Program-made: the position numbers and the translations under genes
Notes under the pieces: model-generated
Databases searched by the model: none
What the model was told of the DNA's origin: nothing
The model's input: only the letters and a program-made list of their open reading frames with translations
Origin: Balaenoptera acutorostrata
Taxonomy: Eukaryota > Chordata > Mammalia > Artiodactyla > Balaenopteridae
NCBI RefSeq assembly: GCF_949987535.1
Contig: NC_080067.1
Span: 7,564,001-7,628,000 of the forward strand
Length of the DNA: 64,000 nucleotides
Direction of reading: 5' to 3'
In this document: one piece after another, positions 35,001-50,000 of the stretch
Layout of the letters: each line of letters opens with the position of its first letter
Numbering within the stretch: position 1 is the stretch's first letter

Positions 35001-38000
35001 TTAATCTTAATAAGAAAGTAGCATTTTATAATGATATTCCTCCTTTTAAAATTAACAGATTGCTGTCACATCTTGCAAAGAATTACTGTATCATTTATTT
35101 TCTCAATTGCTTCCTGAGAACAATACGAAGTAAAATGTCTATTATAAGTATGATTCTCTTGGCTCTAATAAACATCAGGAAAGACACCACATGGATACTT
35201 CTGAAAATAAGAAATTGATTTATAAGAGGTACATTATAATCAAGTGAATTGAACTTTAAAATATAACTCTTAGAGTAAGTTTTTAAATGTTGTTAGCTGC
35301 ACCAAAGAACTACACACAGCCATTTTCCCCAGCATGCTGGCCAACAGTAAGCACACCTTACAGTTCCTTTCCTTCATTAACATTAGTAGTTAAACCCTGC
35401 TGCTCTATCACTCAATATTAGTTGGTATGCGCCTTCCTTTTTCTTTCAGCTCAAGGTGTATTCAACTCCTCTGAAACTGGCATAGAATTAAGTTATAAAG
35501 TTTTCAAAAACTCTGTCCTCCCATGCAAGAGAATTATGATCCAATCCTGTAAATTGTAGCAGTTTACGAGCGATGTCAATCTTAAGAGATTTACTAGTTA
35601 ATACCAATGTGCTGAATAAACCAAGTCTAATTTGATTTACATCTCTTTCATATTAGACATAACATTTATCTTCTGTGCTATTTTTATTAGGTCAACTGAC
35701 TGCTGTACTGGCTTTGGTATCAACAAACTATAATCTTCTCAATTTTGCAACCATCATGATTGGAAATTTCTTTATTTTGAGTTAATTCTATTAAGGGTTC
35801 TGTGAATTCTCACAATTGGCTAGTCATATTTAAAATATACTCCAATTCAAACTTCTTTTACCATCCAAAATTAGCAAAAATATCCATTTTTAAAAATCCT
35901 GTATTTATGATAAAGGATACCAAGAAAGTACTATGTCACTTTTTCCCAGTCACAAAAAGTTCTCATGCAGAATCAGTATTTTTAAACTTAAAATTAAGCC
36001 CTAAGACAGAACTCCTTTTTTAACAAAAGGGGATAAAAGGTAAGGAATGGATCACAAAATATAATCCCTTTCTCAAGCATAGTTTGATGCAACTTGAAAA
36101 AAACTGGATTATAATTTGCATTCAAACTTTGTTTTCTTTGTTCCATAACCACAAAGTACACTGGTAGCAAAAAGATTCATTTACACTTCCATAAGTCAAT
36201 TCTAGGCTTAGGGAAAGAACTATTAATTATGCTGCCTTAAAGGAAATATAATCTGATTCTCAAACCAGTTAAAGATGTCACAAAAGAATACCAATTCTTT
36301 TTTATAAAGGCACGTACAAAACTGACAAGATACAGGAAAAGAAATTCCAACCAATATATTAAAAGAATAACAGCCAATGACCACTTCTTTCAGAAATATA
36401 AAGCTATTACACCAGTAGGCTAAAAAAGAAAAATCATGCATTATTTAAATAAATTACAAAAGGGCATTTGAGTCAATATTCCTAATATACACGCAGAATT
36501 CTTCCTTAAAATTTATCAAGTGTCGGGCTTCCCTGGTGGCGCAGTGGTTAAGAATCTGCCTGCCAATGCTGGGGACACGGGTTCGAGCCCTGGTCCGGGA
36601 AGACCCCACATGCCGCGGAGCAACTAAACCCGTGAGCCACAACTACTGAGCCTGCGCTCTGGAGCCCGCGAGCCACAACAACTGAAGCCCGCCCGCCTAG
36701 AGCCTGTGCTCCACAACAAGAGAAGCCACCGCAATGAGAAGCCTGCACACCACAACGAAGAGTAGCCCCCACTCGTTGCAACTAGAGAAAGCCCACGTGC
36801 AGCAACGAAGACCCAACACAGCCAAAAATAATAAATAAATAAAATAAATTAAAAGAAAAATGTATCAAGTGTCCATTCTATCCTTAAGCCTGAAACCTGC
36901 ATTTTGCACAAAGCTCTTAGGCAATCTCTCTAAACCTAGAAACAAGAAGAGAATGTCCACCATAACGATTATGTAATATCACTTCAGATATTCTTATAAT
37001 AATTAAAGTAATAAATTATTGGAAAGAGACATTATTTGGAAGAGGCAAGAAGACTGAAATGAAAATCCAAAGGCGTCAGCTAAAATAAAGCAGATAGTAA
37101 ATTCTTTAAATTGGCTGGAACAGATCAAAGAAACAGCCTTACAATACACAGGCAGTGACCAGATTTCAGTGTTATGCTGGGAGGAAACTGGATCCCTATC
37201 AAATTAACAAAGAACAAGAACAATCAATTCACTCAACTCCTCTCCGAAGCCATCCTTCATCACCCCTTTTAAGCAGGTCCTACCTTTGTGCTCCCAGAGT
37301 TCCGTATGCAAGAACATGCTTCACACTTTATAATCACTGGTTTACATTATCTTCTCCTAGACTGGGAAGTTCCTTGAGAAACTAGCTATTCTTGTCCATA
37401 TTCAATATCTAAAATAAATCTCAGTTCATATAAATGTCCAAAAAGTTTGCTGAAGTCCATGAAAGATATGTACAACTATTTGGGGGCTATTTTGACTAGA
37501 TACAGTTCCCAAATGGGAAAAAATAGCTATTTCAAAAGGCCTCTCTCTACTCAAGTTATTATGTAACAAACACAATCTCTAAGTACCAACAAGATCTTTT
37601 TACCTGGGTAACACCATACTGTTAACGTGATATGATAAAAAGAGCATAATTGGGGGGGGGGGGGGAGGAGAAAAAAGACCAATATTAGAGGCCAGTGGAA
37701 TGAGTTTTAGGGTACCATCAAAAACACATTAGAACTACTTAGAAGTGCTGTAGTGCCACAAGGGCAGAAATATTATGGGAATAGGATAACCCAGTATTAT
37801 AAACATTATATACCACAAAGACCATCAAGATTTCCCAAAGTTCTCAAGTTTTCAAATACTACCAAAGTATTTAACTTCCCCCATAAAAGTCAGTGAAGTA
37901 TAGCTGACATCTTCAAATCCTCAGTGCTTCTAGAAGTACATTACTAGTCATTTACAAAGCTGTAAAAATAAATTCTAGCACTCAAAATATAAACTACTAC

Positions 38001-41000
38001 ATAAATACTGTAACAACATTAACCAACCACCAACTTACCTGAATCTGCAAAACCACTTTAATTTATCCAAAACGTCTATTTTCTGGCTAAGAACCATCAC
38101 TTTCTTAGACCTCTTCATTTTCTCTTCACTTCCATCACCAGCACTAGCAGTTGGTTTTCTTTTCGGGCCCATATTTCACAAAGAAACAGCTTTTATCACT
38201 TCGAGAGTTACTGTGTACGCGACGACAAGTAAAGAAAAACAAAGCTGCGTTGAGATGCAGGTGCTGGCCTGTCTAATAGGCTCCCTCTTTGGGCTTCCAC
38301 GATCAGTTCCTATTTGCAAGCTTGGCAGCAAGCAAGTAACACTTCAGTCTCAGCAAAACTACAAATTACTGAATGACAGACCTTGGGGTCAGCTGAGAGT
38401 TGGTGAAACTGTAAATGTTAAATCTGCAAACACCAAAGGCCTATAATGTGTAAGACCTTGATAAACAGTAAGCAAGGAGGAGACACTGCAATACACTGGG
38501 CAAGGGAAAGAACATCCAAAATCAATAGCATTAACCAAAGGTTAACAACTCATAAAAAAAAGTTTAAACTAACACCTAAAATGATTCTACATGAACTAAA
38601 CAGAAAGGCAAAAAAGGAAAAACCAAGGAACCAATATCACCCCAACCCTCAACTTATTATTTTATCAAATTTGATAGGAAAGAATTACTTTATTAGAACT
38701 GACCAAAAATCCTATAAGACTATCAGGTTTGATTATATAAAAATTAAAGACTTCAGGTTTGTAAAACATGTATCATACACTCAAAACACAGGGACAAACC
38801 CATTTAGAAAAATTTCTATAGTGGATGTTATGAGATTAATTTTTAATATGTAGAAAGCTCATATAAATCTTAAGATAACTCCAAAAGCATCAAAGATAAA
38901 TGTGTAAGAAAATCCACAAAAGGCATGTAACACAGAAAAAAATCAGCACCACTAGTAATCAATGAAATCATCCTCACAGCAAAAATAGTTAAGTATTATC
39001 CCTTAACTTAGCAAAATTTAAAAATGAAAATAAAAGAGTGTAGCAAAAACTCATGCTCTGCTGGAGATACTGTATAACTGTTTTGAAATAATTTTGCCAA
39101 CATGTGGCAAAGCCATGAAAACTCTATATGTTAACCTAATATCTCATGGAATCTCTAAAAGATGATATGGGAGCAGGAGCGTAGGGAGAACACACCTTTA
39201 AGTTCAAAGTATTTTTGTATTTAATAATAAGAAATAACCTAATGTATAAGTGAAAAGGCACTGATGCCTTGGTTAAGTATTAAGAAGCAACTAAATTTAA
39301 AATACTAATAAAATGACCTCTTAATTGCCAAAAAGTAAAAAAAAAACCAAAAAACCCCACATACATACATACACACACACATATTATACATATAATTTTT
39401 TTTCCATGACTATGTTCTCCCTTACATAAAACTTGCACGGAAGTGGTGGATTTGATGCCCTATTAAAATTGAAAGGATATAGTTGTTAGAGAGGGGAAGA
39501 GCCTTGTTCAACATCTCAGATGCTGATCAGGGGCTTGTGATCATAAAATCCAAGTTAGAGGTTGTTTGGAAGCGATGTGTAGGGGAAGCAAAGGTTTTTA
39601 GAGCCAAGTAATTCAATGGTTGAGTTCGATGGATCTGGATCAAACTTCAGGGAGAAAGATGGCAGAAACTGACCAAGTGGCATCAAGAACAAGGTATCAA
39701 AGTTATCTGTGAAGGCAGAAATTGGTTTGCTGGGAAAATGAGTATCAGTGGCAGTAGTATTATAATACAATATAATGAATTTTATCAGACAGATGAGCAC
39801 TGACTTCAGATGATAAAATCGGACACAGACAAGGATATATGGATGGTCTATGGCAGTGGTCCCCAACCACTTTGGCTCCGGGGACCAGTTTCATGGAAGA
39901 CAATTTTTCCACAGATTGGGGGAGACGGGTTCAGGAGGTAATGCGAGCCACGGGGAACGACGGGGAGCAGCAGATGAAGCTTTGCTTGCTTGCCCGCCAC
40001 TCACCTCCTGCTGTGCGGCTCGGTTCCTAACAGGTCACGGACCGTTACCGGTTTGCAGCCCAGGGGTTGGGGACCCCTGGTCTATGGGACTTCCCTGGTG
40101 GTGCAGTGGTAAGAATCCACCTTACAATGCAGGGTAGGTGGGTTCGATCCTTGGTAAGGGAACTAAGATCCCACATGCCACAGGGCAACTAAGCCCACGC
40201 ACCACCAACTACTGAGCTCACGCGCCTCAAGAGAGCACGTGTGCCACAAACTACAGGGCTCACGCACTCTGAAACCTGTGCGCTGCAGCTAGAGAGAAGC
40301 CCACGCGCCACAATGAAGAGCCTGCGAGCCGCAGCGAAAGATCCTGCATGCCGCAACTAAGACCCAAAGCAGCCAAGAATAAATAAAATAAATAAATAAT
40401 AAATAAATGATAAATCTTTAAAAAAAGAATATATGGATTGTCTAAAAGCCAACAACAGCCAAAATAAAAGCTGAGGCCATTTTTTATTTTCAATTGTATA
40501 TTTGTATAGAAGAGAGTACCCAGCAGACCATGGCAGCAAAGAAGATGAAGACCACATATTCTTGGAAGTTAAGTTCAACTAACGCAAGGAGGAAGGTAAG
40601 AAAGGGGATAAAAATAGATTGGGGCAGAAAGGAAAGCGTACACAGTGATTAAGCCCAAACAGAAAACACTCCAAAAGCCTGGCAACAAAGTAAAAATTTA
40701 ATATAGAGATCATATATAAAAGATGGCCATACAGATGGCCAAGAAGCACATGAAAAGCTACTCAACATCACTAATTATTAGAGAAATGCAAATCAAAACT
40801 ACAATGAGGTATCACCTCACACCAGTTAGAATGGGCACCATCAGAAAAATCTACAAACAACAAATGCTGGAGAGGGTGTGGAGAAAAGGGAACCTTCTTG
40901 CACTGTTGGTGGGAATGTAAATTGATACAGCCACTATGGAGAACAGTATGGAGGTTCCTTAAAAAACTAAAAATAGAATTACCATATGACCCAGCAATCC

Positions 41001-44000
41001 CACTACTGGGCATATACCCTGAGAAAACCATAATTCAAAAAGAGTCATGTACCACAATGTTCACTGCAGCTCTATTTACAATAGCCAGGACATGGAAGCA
41101 ACCTAAATGTCCATCGACGGATGGATAAAGAAGTTGTGGCACATATATACAATGGAATATTACTCAGCCATAAAAAGAAATGAAATTGAGTTATTTGTAG
41201 TGAGGTGGATGGACCTAGAGTCTGTCATACAGAGTGAAGTCAGAAAGAGAAAAACAAATACCGTATGCTAACACATATTCATGGAATCCAAAAAAACACA
41301 AGAAAGGTCATGAAGAACCTAGGGGCAGGACGGGAATAAAGACGCAGACCTACTAGAGAATGGACTTGAGGACACGGGGAGGGGAAAGGGTAAGCTGGGA
41401 CAAAGTGAGAGAGTGGCATGGACATATATACACTACCAAATGTAAAATAGCTAGCTAGTGGGAAGCAGCCGCATAGCACAGGGAGATCAGCTCAGCGCTT
41501 TGTGACCACCTAGAGGGGTGGGATAGGGAGGGTGGGAGACGCAAGTGGGAAGACATATGGGGATATATGTATATGTATAGCTGATTCACTTTGTTATAAA
41601 GGAGAAACTAACACACCATTGTAAAGCAATTATACTCCAATAAAGATTTTTTTTTTTTTTTTTAAAAAGACACATGCACCCCAATGTTCATTGCAGTACT
41701 ATTTACAATAGCCAGGTCATGGAAGCAACCTAAATGTCCACTGACAGACGAATGGATAAAGATGTGGTATATATATACAATGGAATATTACTCAGCCATA
41801 AAAAGGGACGAAATTGGGTCATTTGTAGAGACGTGGACAGATCTAGAGACTGTCATACAGAGTGAAGTAAGTCAGAAAGAGAAAAATAAATATCGTATAT
41901 TAACGCATGTATGTGGAACCTAGAAAAATGGTACAGATGAACCGGTTTGCAGGGCAGAAATAGAGACACAGATGTAGAGAACAAACGTATGGACAACAAG
42001 GGGGAAAAGTGGTGTGGGGGGTCATGGTGGTGTAATGAATTGGGAGATTGGGATTGACATATATACACTAATATGTATAAAATGGATAACTAATAAGAAC
42101 CTGCTCTATAAAAAAATAAAATAAAATTCAAAAGTTCAAAAATAAATATGCCATAAATTAATCAACCAAAAAATAAAAAATAAAAAAATAAAAAGATGGC
42201 CATATTCCCAAGTAAATCCAACTTATGAGATGATCTATATAAATACTCATCATATTGAACTCAAAGACCAGTAAGCATCTGATAAGGACTGATATCCAGA
42301 ATATATACAAAACTCCTACAACTTAGCAACACAAAAACCCAAACTACCCAATTAAAAAAATGGACAAAGGACTTTAATAAACATTTCTCCAAAGATAAAT
42401 AGCTGGGAATTCCCTGGTGGTCCAGTGGTTAAGACTTGGCACTTTAACTGCTGGGGCCCAGGTTCGATCCCTGGTCAGGGAACTAAGATCCCACAAACCG
42501 TGCAGCATGGCAAAAAAAAAAAAAAAAAATACACACACACACACACACACAAATGGCCAAGAAGCACATGAAACGATGCTCACCATCACTAATTAATAGG
42601 AAAACGCAAATCAATACCACAATGAGATACCACTTCACACCCATTAGAATAGCTATTATCAAAACGGAAAACAAGAGTTCCCAGGATATGGAGAAATTGA
42701 AACCCTTGTGCACTGATGGTGGGAATGTAAAATGGTGCAGCCACTGTGGAAAACGGTATAGAAATTCTTCAAAAATACTAAACACAGAATTTCCATATGA
42801 TACAACAATTCCACTTCCAGATATATGTCCAAAAGATGTGAAAGATATTTGTACACCAATGTTCACAGCAGCATTATTCACAATAGCCAAAAGGTGGAAG
42901 AGACCCAGGAGTCCATCAAAGGATGAAAGAATAAGCAAAATGTTGTATATATATAAAATGGAATATTATTCTGCCTTAAAAAGGAAGAAAATTTTGACAC
43001 GTTTACAAGATGGATGAACCTTGATGACATGCTAAGCGAAAAAAGCCAGTCATAAAAGGACACTATCGTATAATTTCTCTTATATGACTGAGGTTCCTAG
43101 AGTAGCCAAATTCAGAGACAGAAAGTAGGATGGTATTTGCCACAGGTGGGGGGCGGAGTGAGGAAATAGGGAGTTATTGTTTAATGGATAGGGTTTCAGT
43201 TGGGCAAGATAAAAAAGTTCTGAAGATGGACATGAGTTTGCACAACAATGTGACTATACCTAATGCCATAAAACTGCACACTTAAAATGGTTAAAACTGT
43301 AAAATTTTTATTATGTGTATTTTATCACAACAAAAATCATTAAAGCAACATCTAAAGATAATTGTTGCCAAATGAATGCAATCTTGGAAAATATTAATGA
43401 TACATAAGGAAGTCTGCATGAAGTCATGCAAAATGAGGATCAGTTTTTCTCCAACATTATTTAGGAGGAAGATATACTTTTAAAAAGACTAATTCATGCA
43501 ATTTTTTCCAGAAATAATATAGGAGTAACAGAGGTCAATGTGTTTTTCCTTTACTATCATAGCTTGACAGTTACTCTTAAAGGACACCCAACTCTTCTAA
43601 GGGAATCTACTAGCCAGGACATAAGCTAGTCACGTGTCACTAGCTGAACATTATCATACTAATATTTCTGATACTACATTAATGTACACTGTTTTAAAAT
43701 TAGTTGTAGGAGTTTGAACTTGGTTAGTATTAAGTTAGTACCCCAAACCCAATCACCCTAGAATGAACTGATAAAACCAATATTTGAACCTTCAAGGTTG
43801 AGAGTCTGTGGTTACCACACCAAGGGCACAATCCTTAAAGTCTTTACTCACCTGACTGGTTTTATATAACAATCATGTTCCAAATACTAAATTGGGAAGC
43901 AGAATGAAGGCACACGTCACAAAGAGGAAAGGTGAAGAAATGGGAGAAAGGGGAGAGGTTGTTACAAGCTATTAGCTAGTATCAGACAAATGCTCCCCAA

Positions 44001-47000
44001 CAAACATCAAGAGAAAAAGTTAATGAAATTAACTCAGCTTTAAGGGATATATGTCCATGAAAGACATTTATGGACAACAGATACTTTGTTAAATAGTTTA
44101 AACAGTACTTTAAAAAATTCCTATAATGTGCAAGCAAAGATGACTTCTGGTTCTGCATACAAGGAACTTAGAAGTCACCACTCCATCCTGTCAAATGAAA
44201 AGCTAAATAAACTGAAAAATCAACAGTTATTCTTAGATCTAAAAAGAAGTGAGGTCACAGGGCAATCTGTTGTCCCCCAAGTTGGAAAGACAAGCCAGGT
44301 GGATACAGAAAACCACAACACATAAGAGCAGAAACCTGAGGAAACCAGTGCTGGTGTAGGAAACTGTAATTGACAAATTGCTGGAGGTCAGGTATGGACA
44401 AATCTGAGTTAAAAACTCCAGGGGAACCCACCAGCCATGGGGGAGGTGGGGGGCACCACACTTTTGTGAGTTTTACATCCAGGAACTTGATCAGGTTCTC
44501 ACAGTACATAACAGAGAAAAATCCCTGCCTACTTCTGGCAAGGTAAGAGGAAAAGGAACCATTTTGAAATAAACCAGACTACCATGTTCTTAACAAAGCC
44601 TGTCCCCATGAGAAACTAGTTAATCCGAGAATAACCTGTTGGAGTATTATCAGACTCTTAACTGGCTTGGGGGAAGAAATATCCAACTCAAGCCAGTTCT
44701 ATCCTTCCATGTGGGAGAACGGAAATCTCTAATTCCAGCCCATTCTAGCCATCCTGTCTCATCTAAGGGGGGGGGGGGGGGAAACTGATGACCACTTGTG
44801 AAGTTCACTGTTTAGACAAACAGGCTCGCTAAAAGACAGACCTAATCACAGGACTATTGAATGGTCCCCCTCCAACACACACAACTCTTTACTGCACTAC
44901 TAAAGGCCTATTTATGGCATTTGCTTTTACCCACTATATCATATCCACCTAGCAAGAAAAATCACAAGGCATACTAAAAGGCAAAACACAGTTTGAAGAG
45001 ACAGAGCAAGCATCAGAACCAGGAACAGCAGAGATGCTGGAGTTACCAGACTGGGAATTTAAAACAACTAGGATTAATGTGCTAAGGACCCTAATGGTAA
45101 AGACAGAAAACAAGAATAGATGGACAATGTCAGCAAAGAAATGGAAATCTTAAGAACACCCCAAAATTGCCAGAGGTCAAAAACACCACAAGAGAAATAA
45201 AGAATGCCTTTGATGGGCTTATAAGATAACTGGACATGGCTGAGGAAAGAACCTCAGACCTTGAGGTCTATCAATAGTAACCTTCAAAACTGAAATATAA
45301 AGAGAATAAAGACTGAAAAACACTGAACAGAATATCCAAGGACTGTGGGACAACTACAAAAGGTGTACTATATTCATAACGGGAATACCAGAAGGAGAAG
45401 AAAGGAATAGAATATGTGAAGCAATAAAGATGTAGAATTTCCCCAAAATAATGTCAGACACCAAATTACAGATCCAGGAAGCTCAGAGAACACCAAGAAA
45501 GAGAAATGCTGAAAATTCTACACCCAGGCATATAATTTTCAAACTAAAGAAAATCAAAGATAATGTGCAAGGATTGTGCCCTGGCTATTTTGCAAAGGAG
45601 GCCTCTTTCCCCCTTCTCCTTAGTGATATCCCTTCTCCATTTGGTTTAAGAACCTAGCACTTAATACTTCCCAAGTCTCAAGGAAATCTACCAGACTTTA
45701 AAAAAATTACTGGCCTTGAAAGTGACTCTTTTAATGCTTAGCAATAAGCCTATCCACTAAGTGAGCTTAAAATAAAAGTTCTGATATCTGAGTATTTTAC
45801 AATATAAGACTGGAAAAAGGCAAGCTAAAGAAGGCAGAAGAGACAGAGAAGACTAAACCCCAGAGTAACAATTACAGGAAACCTGTAATCCCAGAATATA
45901 ATTATCTATGCCAAGCAAGGCTCAAAGAAATCGCAAATATCTATCTTTAAGGGAAGAAAAAAGTGATGAAGAGACTGGAATCCCTTTGATTCCATAATCA
46001 TTAAATAAAATTACTTTGGTTCAGTAACCACATCTAGAAATTGATCCTACAGAAATAAGTCCAGAGAAGAAAAAATTCCAAGAATACATCCACTATTAGA
46101 TGATTACCTAAAACAGCAAACAAAAATGCAAACATTATATGTCTAACAATAAGGATATAGTTAAAAAATAGGAGACTGTCAGTTACTAAAATTAGTATGA
46201 ATACAATACAATACAGATATTGAGTATTATCATTAATAAATGAAACAATACAATAGGACTATTATAAATGATTCTATATAAAAATATCATGAAGTTATAA
46301 ATAGTTCACAGAGAATGGAAACATAATGGGCTCTAAAAATATGAAAAGATGCTTGACCTCGCCCCTATTATGGGAAAAATATACATTAAAAAATGCAGAG
46401 ATCAATGTACATAAGCATGGCAAAGATCTGTAAGTATGACACTACCTTGAGTTAGTAAAATAGGATAACAGGCATTCTGTGCATTGCTGGTTGGAGGGCA
46501 GTGTGGAAAAATGTATCAGAATTACAAAAGTATATAACCTAAGACACAGCAATCAACTTCGAGGAATTTATGTTACAGAAATACTTGGAATATGTGAGAA
46601 ATGACTATGAATTAAATTATTCAATGCAGCGCTGTTAACGCCCCAAAATATAAAACAATGTGCAAATCTGAAACTAGAACTGATAAAGCGTATTGATTGT
46701 GACCCATTCAAAGGAATGCTGATACAGCCAAGAAAAATGAGGATGCTCTTCATAAAACGATATGAAAAATCAGATTGTATTTTCCAAGATGGCCAGAAGA
46801 TTTCACACGCATTCTTGTTACAACATGACACTGACATTCTTTCCTCAAATCTGTACAAGCCTGTGATATGAACATAATTGATGCTATCTATGTGAACTTC
46901 TGGGGGGTAGGTCATAAAAAGCTACCCAGCCTCTGCCTGGTATTTTGGGGATATTCATGTTTGAACCCAGCCATCATGCTGTGAGGAAACCCAAACCAGG

Positions 47001-50000
47001 TGGCAAGGCCACATGCAGGTGTTCTGGCTGGCAGCCCCAGCTGAGGTCCCAACCAATAGCCAGAATGAGCTGCCAGATGTGTTGAGATGATTCTAGCCCC
47101 AGCACTGACTGCCACCCATGACATCAGAAAATCACCTAAGCCCACTCAACCCCCAGAAACAAAAGAGATAATAATTGTTTTAAATGACTAAGCTTTGGGT
47201 TTGTTTCTGAGCAGTAGATAACTGGGACAGTATTAAAGTGAAAAATAAAAAGTATACTACAGTAGGTCTGGTATGTTTCAAATTGCATAAAAAGGAGAAA
47301 ATACACAGATTTAAATATAGTAACTTTGCAAGGACAAAGTAACACTACCTCTGGGAAAAAGAACTAAGTGGGTAGAAGATAGGAGGGAGACTTTTCGATG
47401 TCAACCATTTGAGATTTGACTTATAAGGACAAATCAATGAAATAATAAAAATGTGATACATGTGGATGGCATAAAAATGAACACAGTGGTGCTCACTTTG
47501 GAACATGAGTGATTTGAATTTTTATTTAAAAATACTTTCACATTGGGGCTTCCCTGGTGGCGCAGTGGTTGAGAGTCTGCCTGCCAATGCAGGGGACACG
47601 GGTTCCGAGCCCTGGTCTGGGAAGATCCCACATGCTGCGGAGCAACTGGGCCCGTGAGCCACAATTACTGAGCCTGCGCGTCTGGAGCCTGTGCTCCGCA
47701 ACAGGAGAGGCCGCGATCGTGAGAGGGCCGCGCACCGCGATGAAGAGTGGCCCCCGATTGCCACAACTAGAGAAAGCCCTTGCACAGATACGAAGACCCA
47801 ACACAACCATAAATCAATAAATAAATTTTAAAAAAATGTATATATAGTTATACAATTAAAAAAAAAAAAGTTAAAAAAAAAAAGTGCTCCTGCGTGGAAG
47901 ACATTACCTCTCAGGATGTCAGGAAACTTAAAAAAAAAAACAAAAAACTTTCACATTATTTTCCTTATATCAATAGATCAATATATAAGGGGCTCCGTAC
48001 CTGCCAAGTACCACACATTTTATAACAGAATGCTTATGTCATGCATATCCTGACCCTAAACTTTATCAATTCCAGCATACAGGTGGCAATGAGGAAACAT
48101 CTGTCTTTAATCCCAGCTGTCACTTAGTTGCAAAACCTCAGGCAAATAACTTTTGTTGCCTCAGTTTCCTCATCTATAAGATTAGTATTTCCTCATATAG
48201 CTATGGTAAGGTCCAGATGACTGTGAGAATGCCGTATAAGTTCTATGACTGCATCATATGACGTGTAACTAACTTAAAAATTACCTTACAAGCTATCCTA
48301 AAATTACCCTGTATTTCCTTGAAGTCACATTTTTCTAAAATTTACAAATTACTTATGAATACAATAGATGAGAAAGTTAGGATTGTCTAAATTCAAGTTC
48401 AAGCCCTCTAATATTAAAGTACCCTATGTGTCCAAGATACATTCACGTTACACCTCAAATAGAATTGATATCAACTAAGTGAACCCCTCCTGGCTCTCGT
48501 TCTATGTGAGGATAAATAACTTTTTTTTGTTTTTTTTTAAATTTCTTGGCCGTGCTAAATGGCATGTGGGATCTTAATTCCCCAACTAGGGATCGAACCC
48601 GCACCCGCTGGCAGTGGAAGCAGGAGTCCTAACCACTGAACCACTGAAGTCCCTAAATAACTATTTTTTTAACTGAGAAACGCTGACGATGTCTGATAAT
48701 TAGAGTGACTACAGTCCCATATCATCACAGTATATCTCTTCTTTTTGAATCCAAAGAGTGCCTGCTATCTTCAGCTTTGCAAACTGGCTAAAAACCCACC
48801 AATGACTGGTTCCTCATCCTGCTGTTACCCTTCCTCATCTATATTACCTGGAAAAGAGGGTGAATGTTGTTCACCAGCACTTCCCTCAAATACTGTTTTG
48901 CAACACTTGTAAAACACTAAGGATTATTTCTTATTTTCAAAATCCAGTATGTGACTTCACTCTCATCTTGAGGAATTTAGTAATTTGGTAGTTGCAGTTC
49001 ATGTTTATATCAAAATAGCCAATGATCAAAAATCAAAAGCCTCTGGAATTACTCCTGTTGCTTTTCTCCCTCTAATACATCCCTATTTGCCACCAAGAGG
49101 CCTGGTAACAAAAGGCTCTCAATGATGACTCCAAATGATGAATTAATTCAGCATGCATCGTAAGGAAGACTGCATATAAGTAACCTCAGATTACTATGGT
49201 GTAAGACCCAAAAGGGGAAAAGGTTAACTTTGATTTCTAATATTTAGCACAGTGCTAGGAGCTTGGTAAATTTGTTGAGTGAATGAATTTCAGAAAAGCT
49301 TGATAATCTTATTTCCCAGTAATAGCAGAATAAAAGCAGCAAATTAGTGAATCAACAGAGGTAGTTCACCATAGTTAGAGCTAATTGGCAAAATCATTCT
49401 ACCAAACAGCTTTGAACACTTCAGCAACACCAGAGGGCATCGATGAAAATTAAGTAAGACAGGGCAAAAACAGATGTTCATGATCCCAAATTGTGAAATA
49501 AATTTTAAGAGGAAGAAAAGGTTTAACTATATTGATTGCATTGTTTAATGTGGAGGAGAGTACACACTTTAAAAAAAGTCTGCCCTAAAAGAATCCTTAT
49601 TTAGCTCACTCTTCTCATTTTATAAATGTGTAAACAGTGCTGTTTGTAAAAGGAAGCCAGGATTGAAGCTAAGCTTATTGGCTAATTCACAGCAATGCTT
49701 CCAGTAGCCACATATGATAACATTTTAAACTGGAACATTGGGGAATAACTGATGTTAAGACTATTAAAATTTTTTAGGTCAGAACTGGTACAAACATATA
49801 AAATACCAAATCTTTACCAATTTCTCCTAGTAATACAACCTATCTCAAATACTGAATATGTACTTTCTAGAAGGAAATATTATTATGCATAAAGGTAATA
49901 TTCTTTCACTTAAAACCAAAAGATAAACTCCCACAAATTTTAACTCTCACTGTAACAGAAAGAATATGAATATTTCAAAAACCATTTTTCTCATGAATTG

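Noticed and set aside
38446..38853. 135-codon open frame in RAB5A intron 2
   Set aside because: Its second half looks like decayed L1; no domain or splice context supports a gene.
41650..41670. Assembly error as the cause of the T run between the two L1 pieces
   Set aside because: Possible, but the shared 14-bp duplication around the block supports a real insertion structure, so it is kept as a finding.
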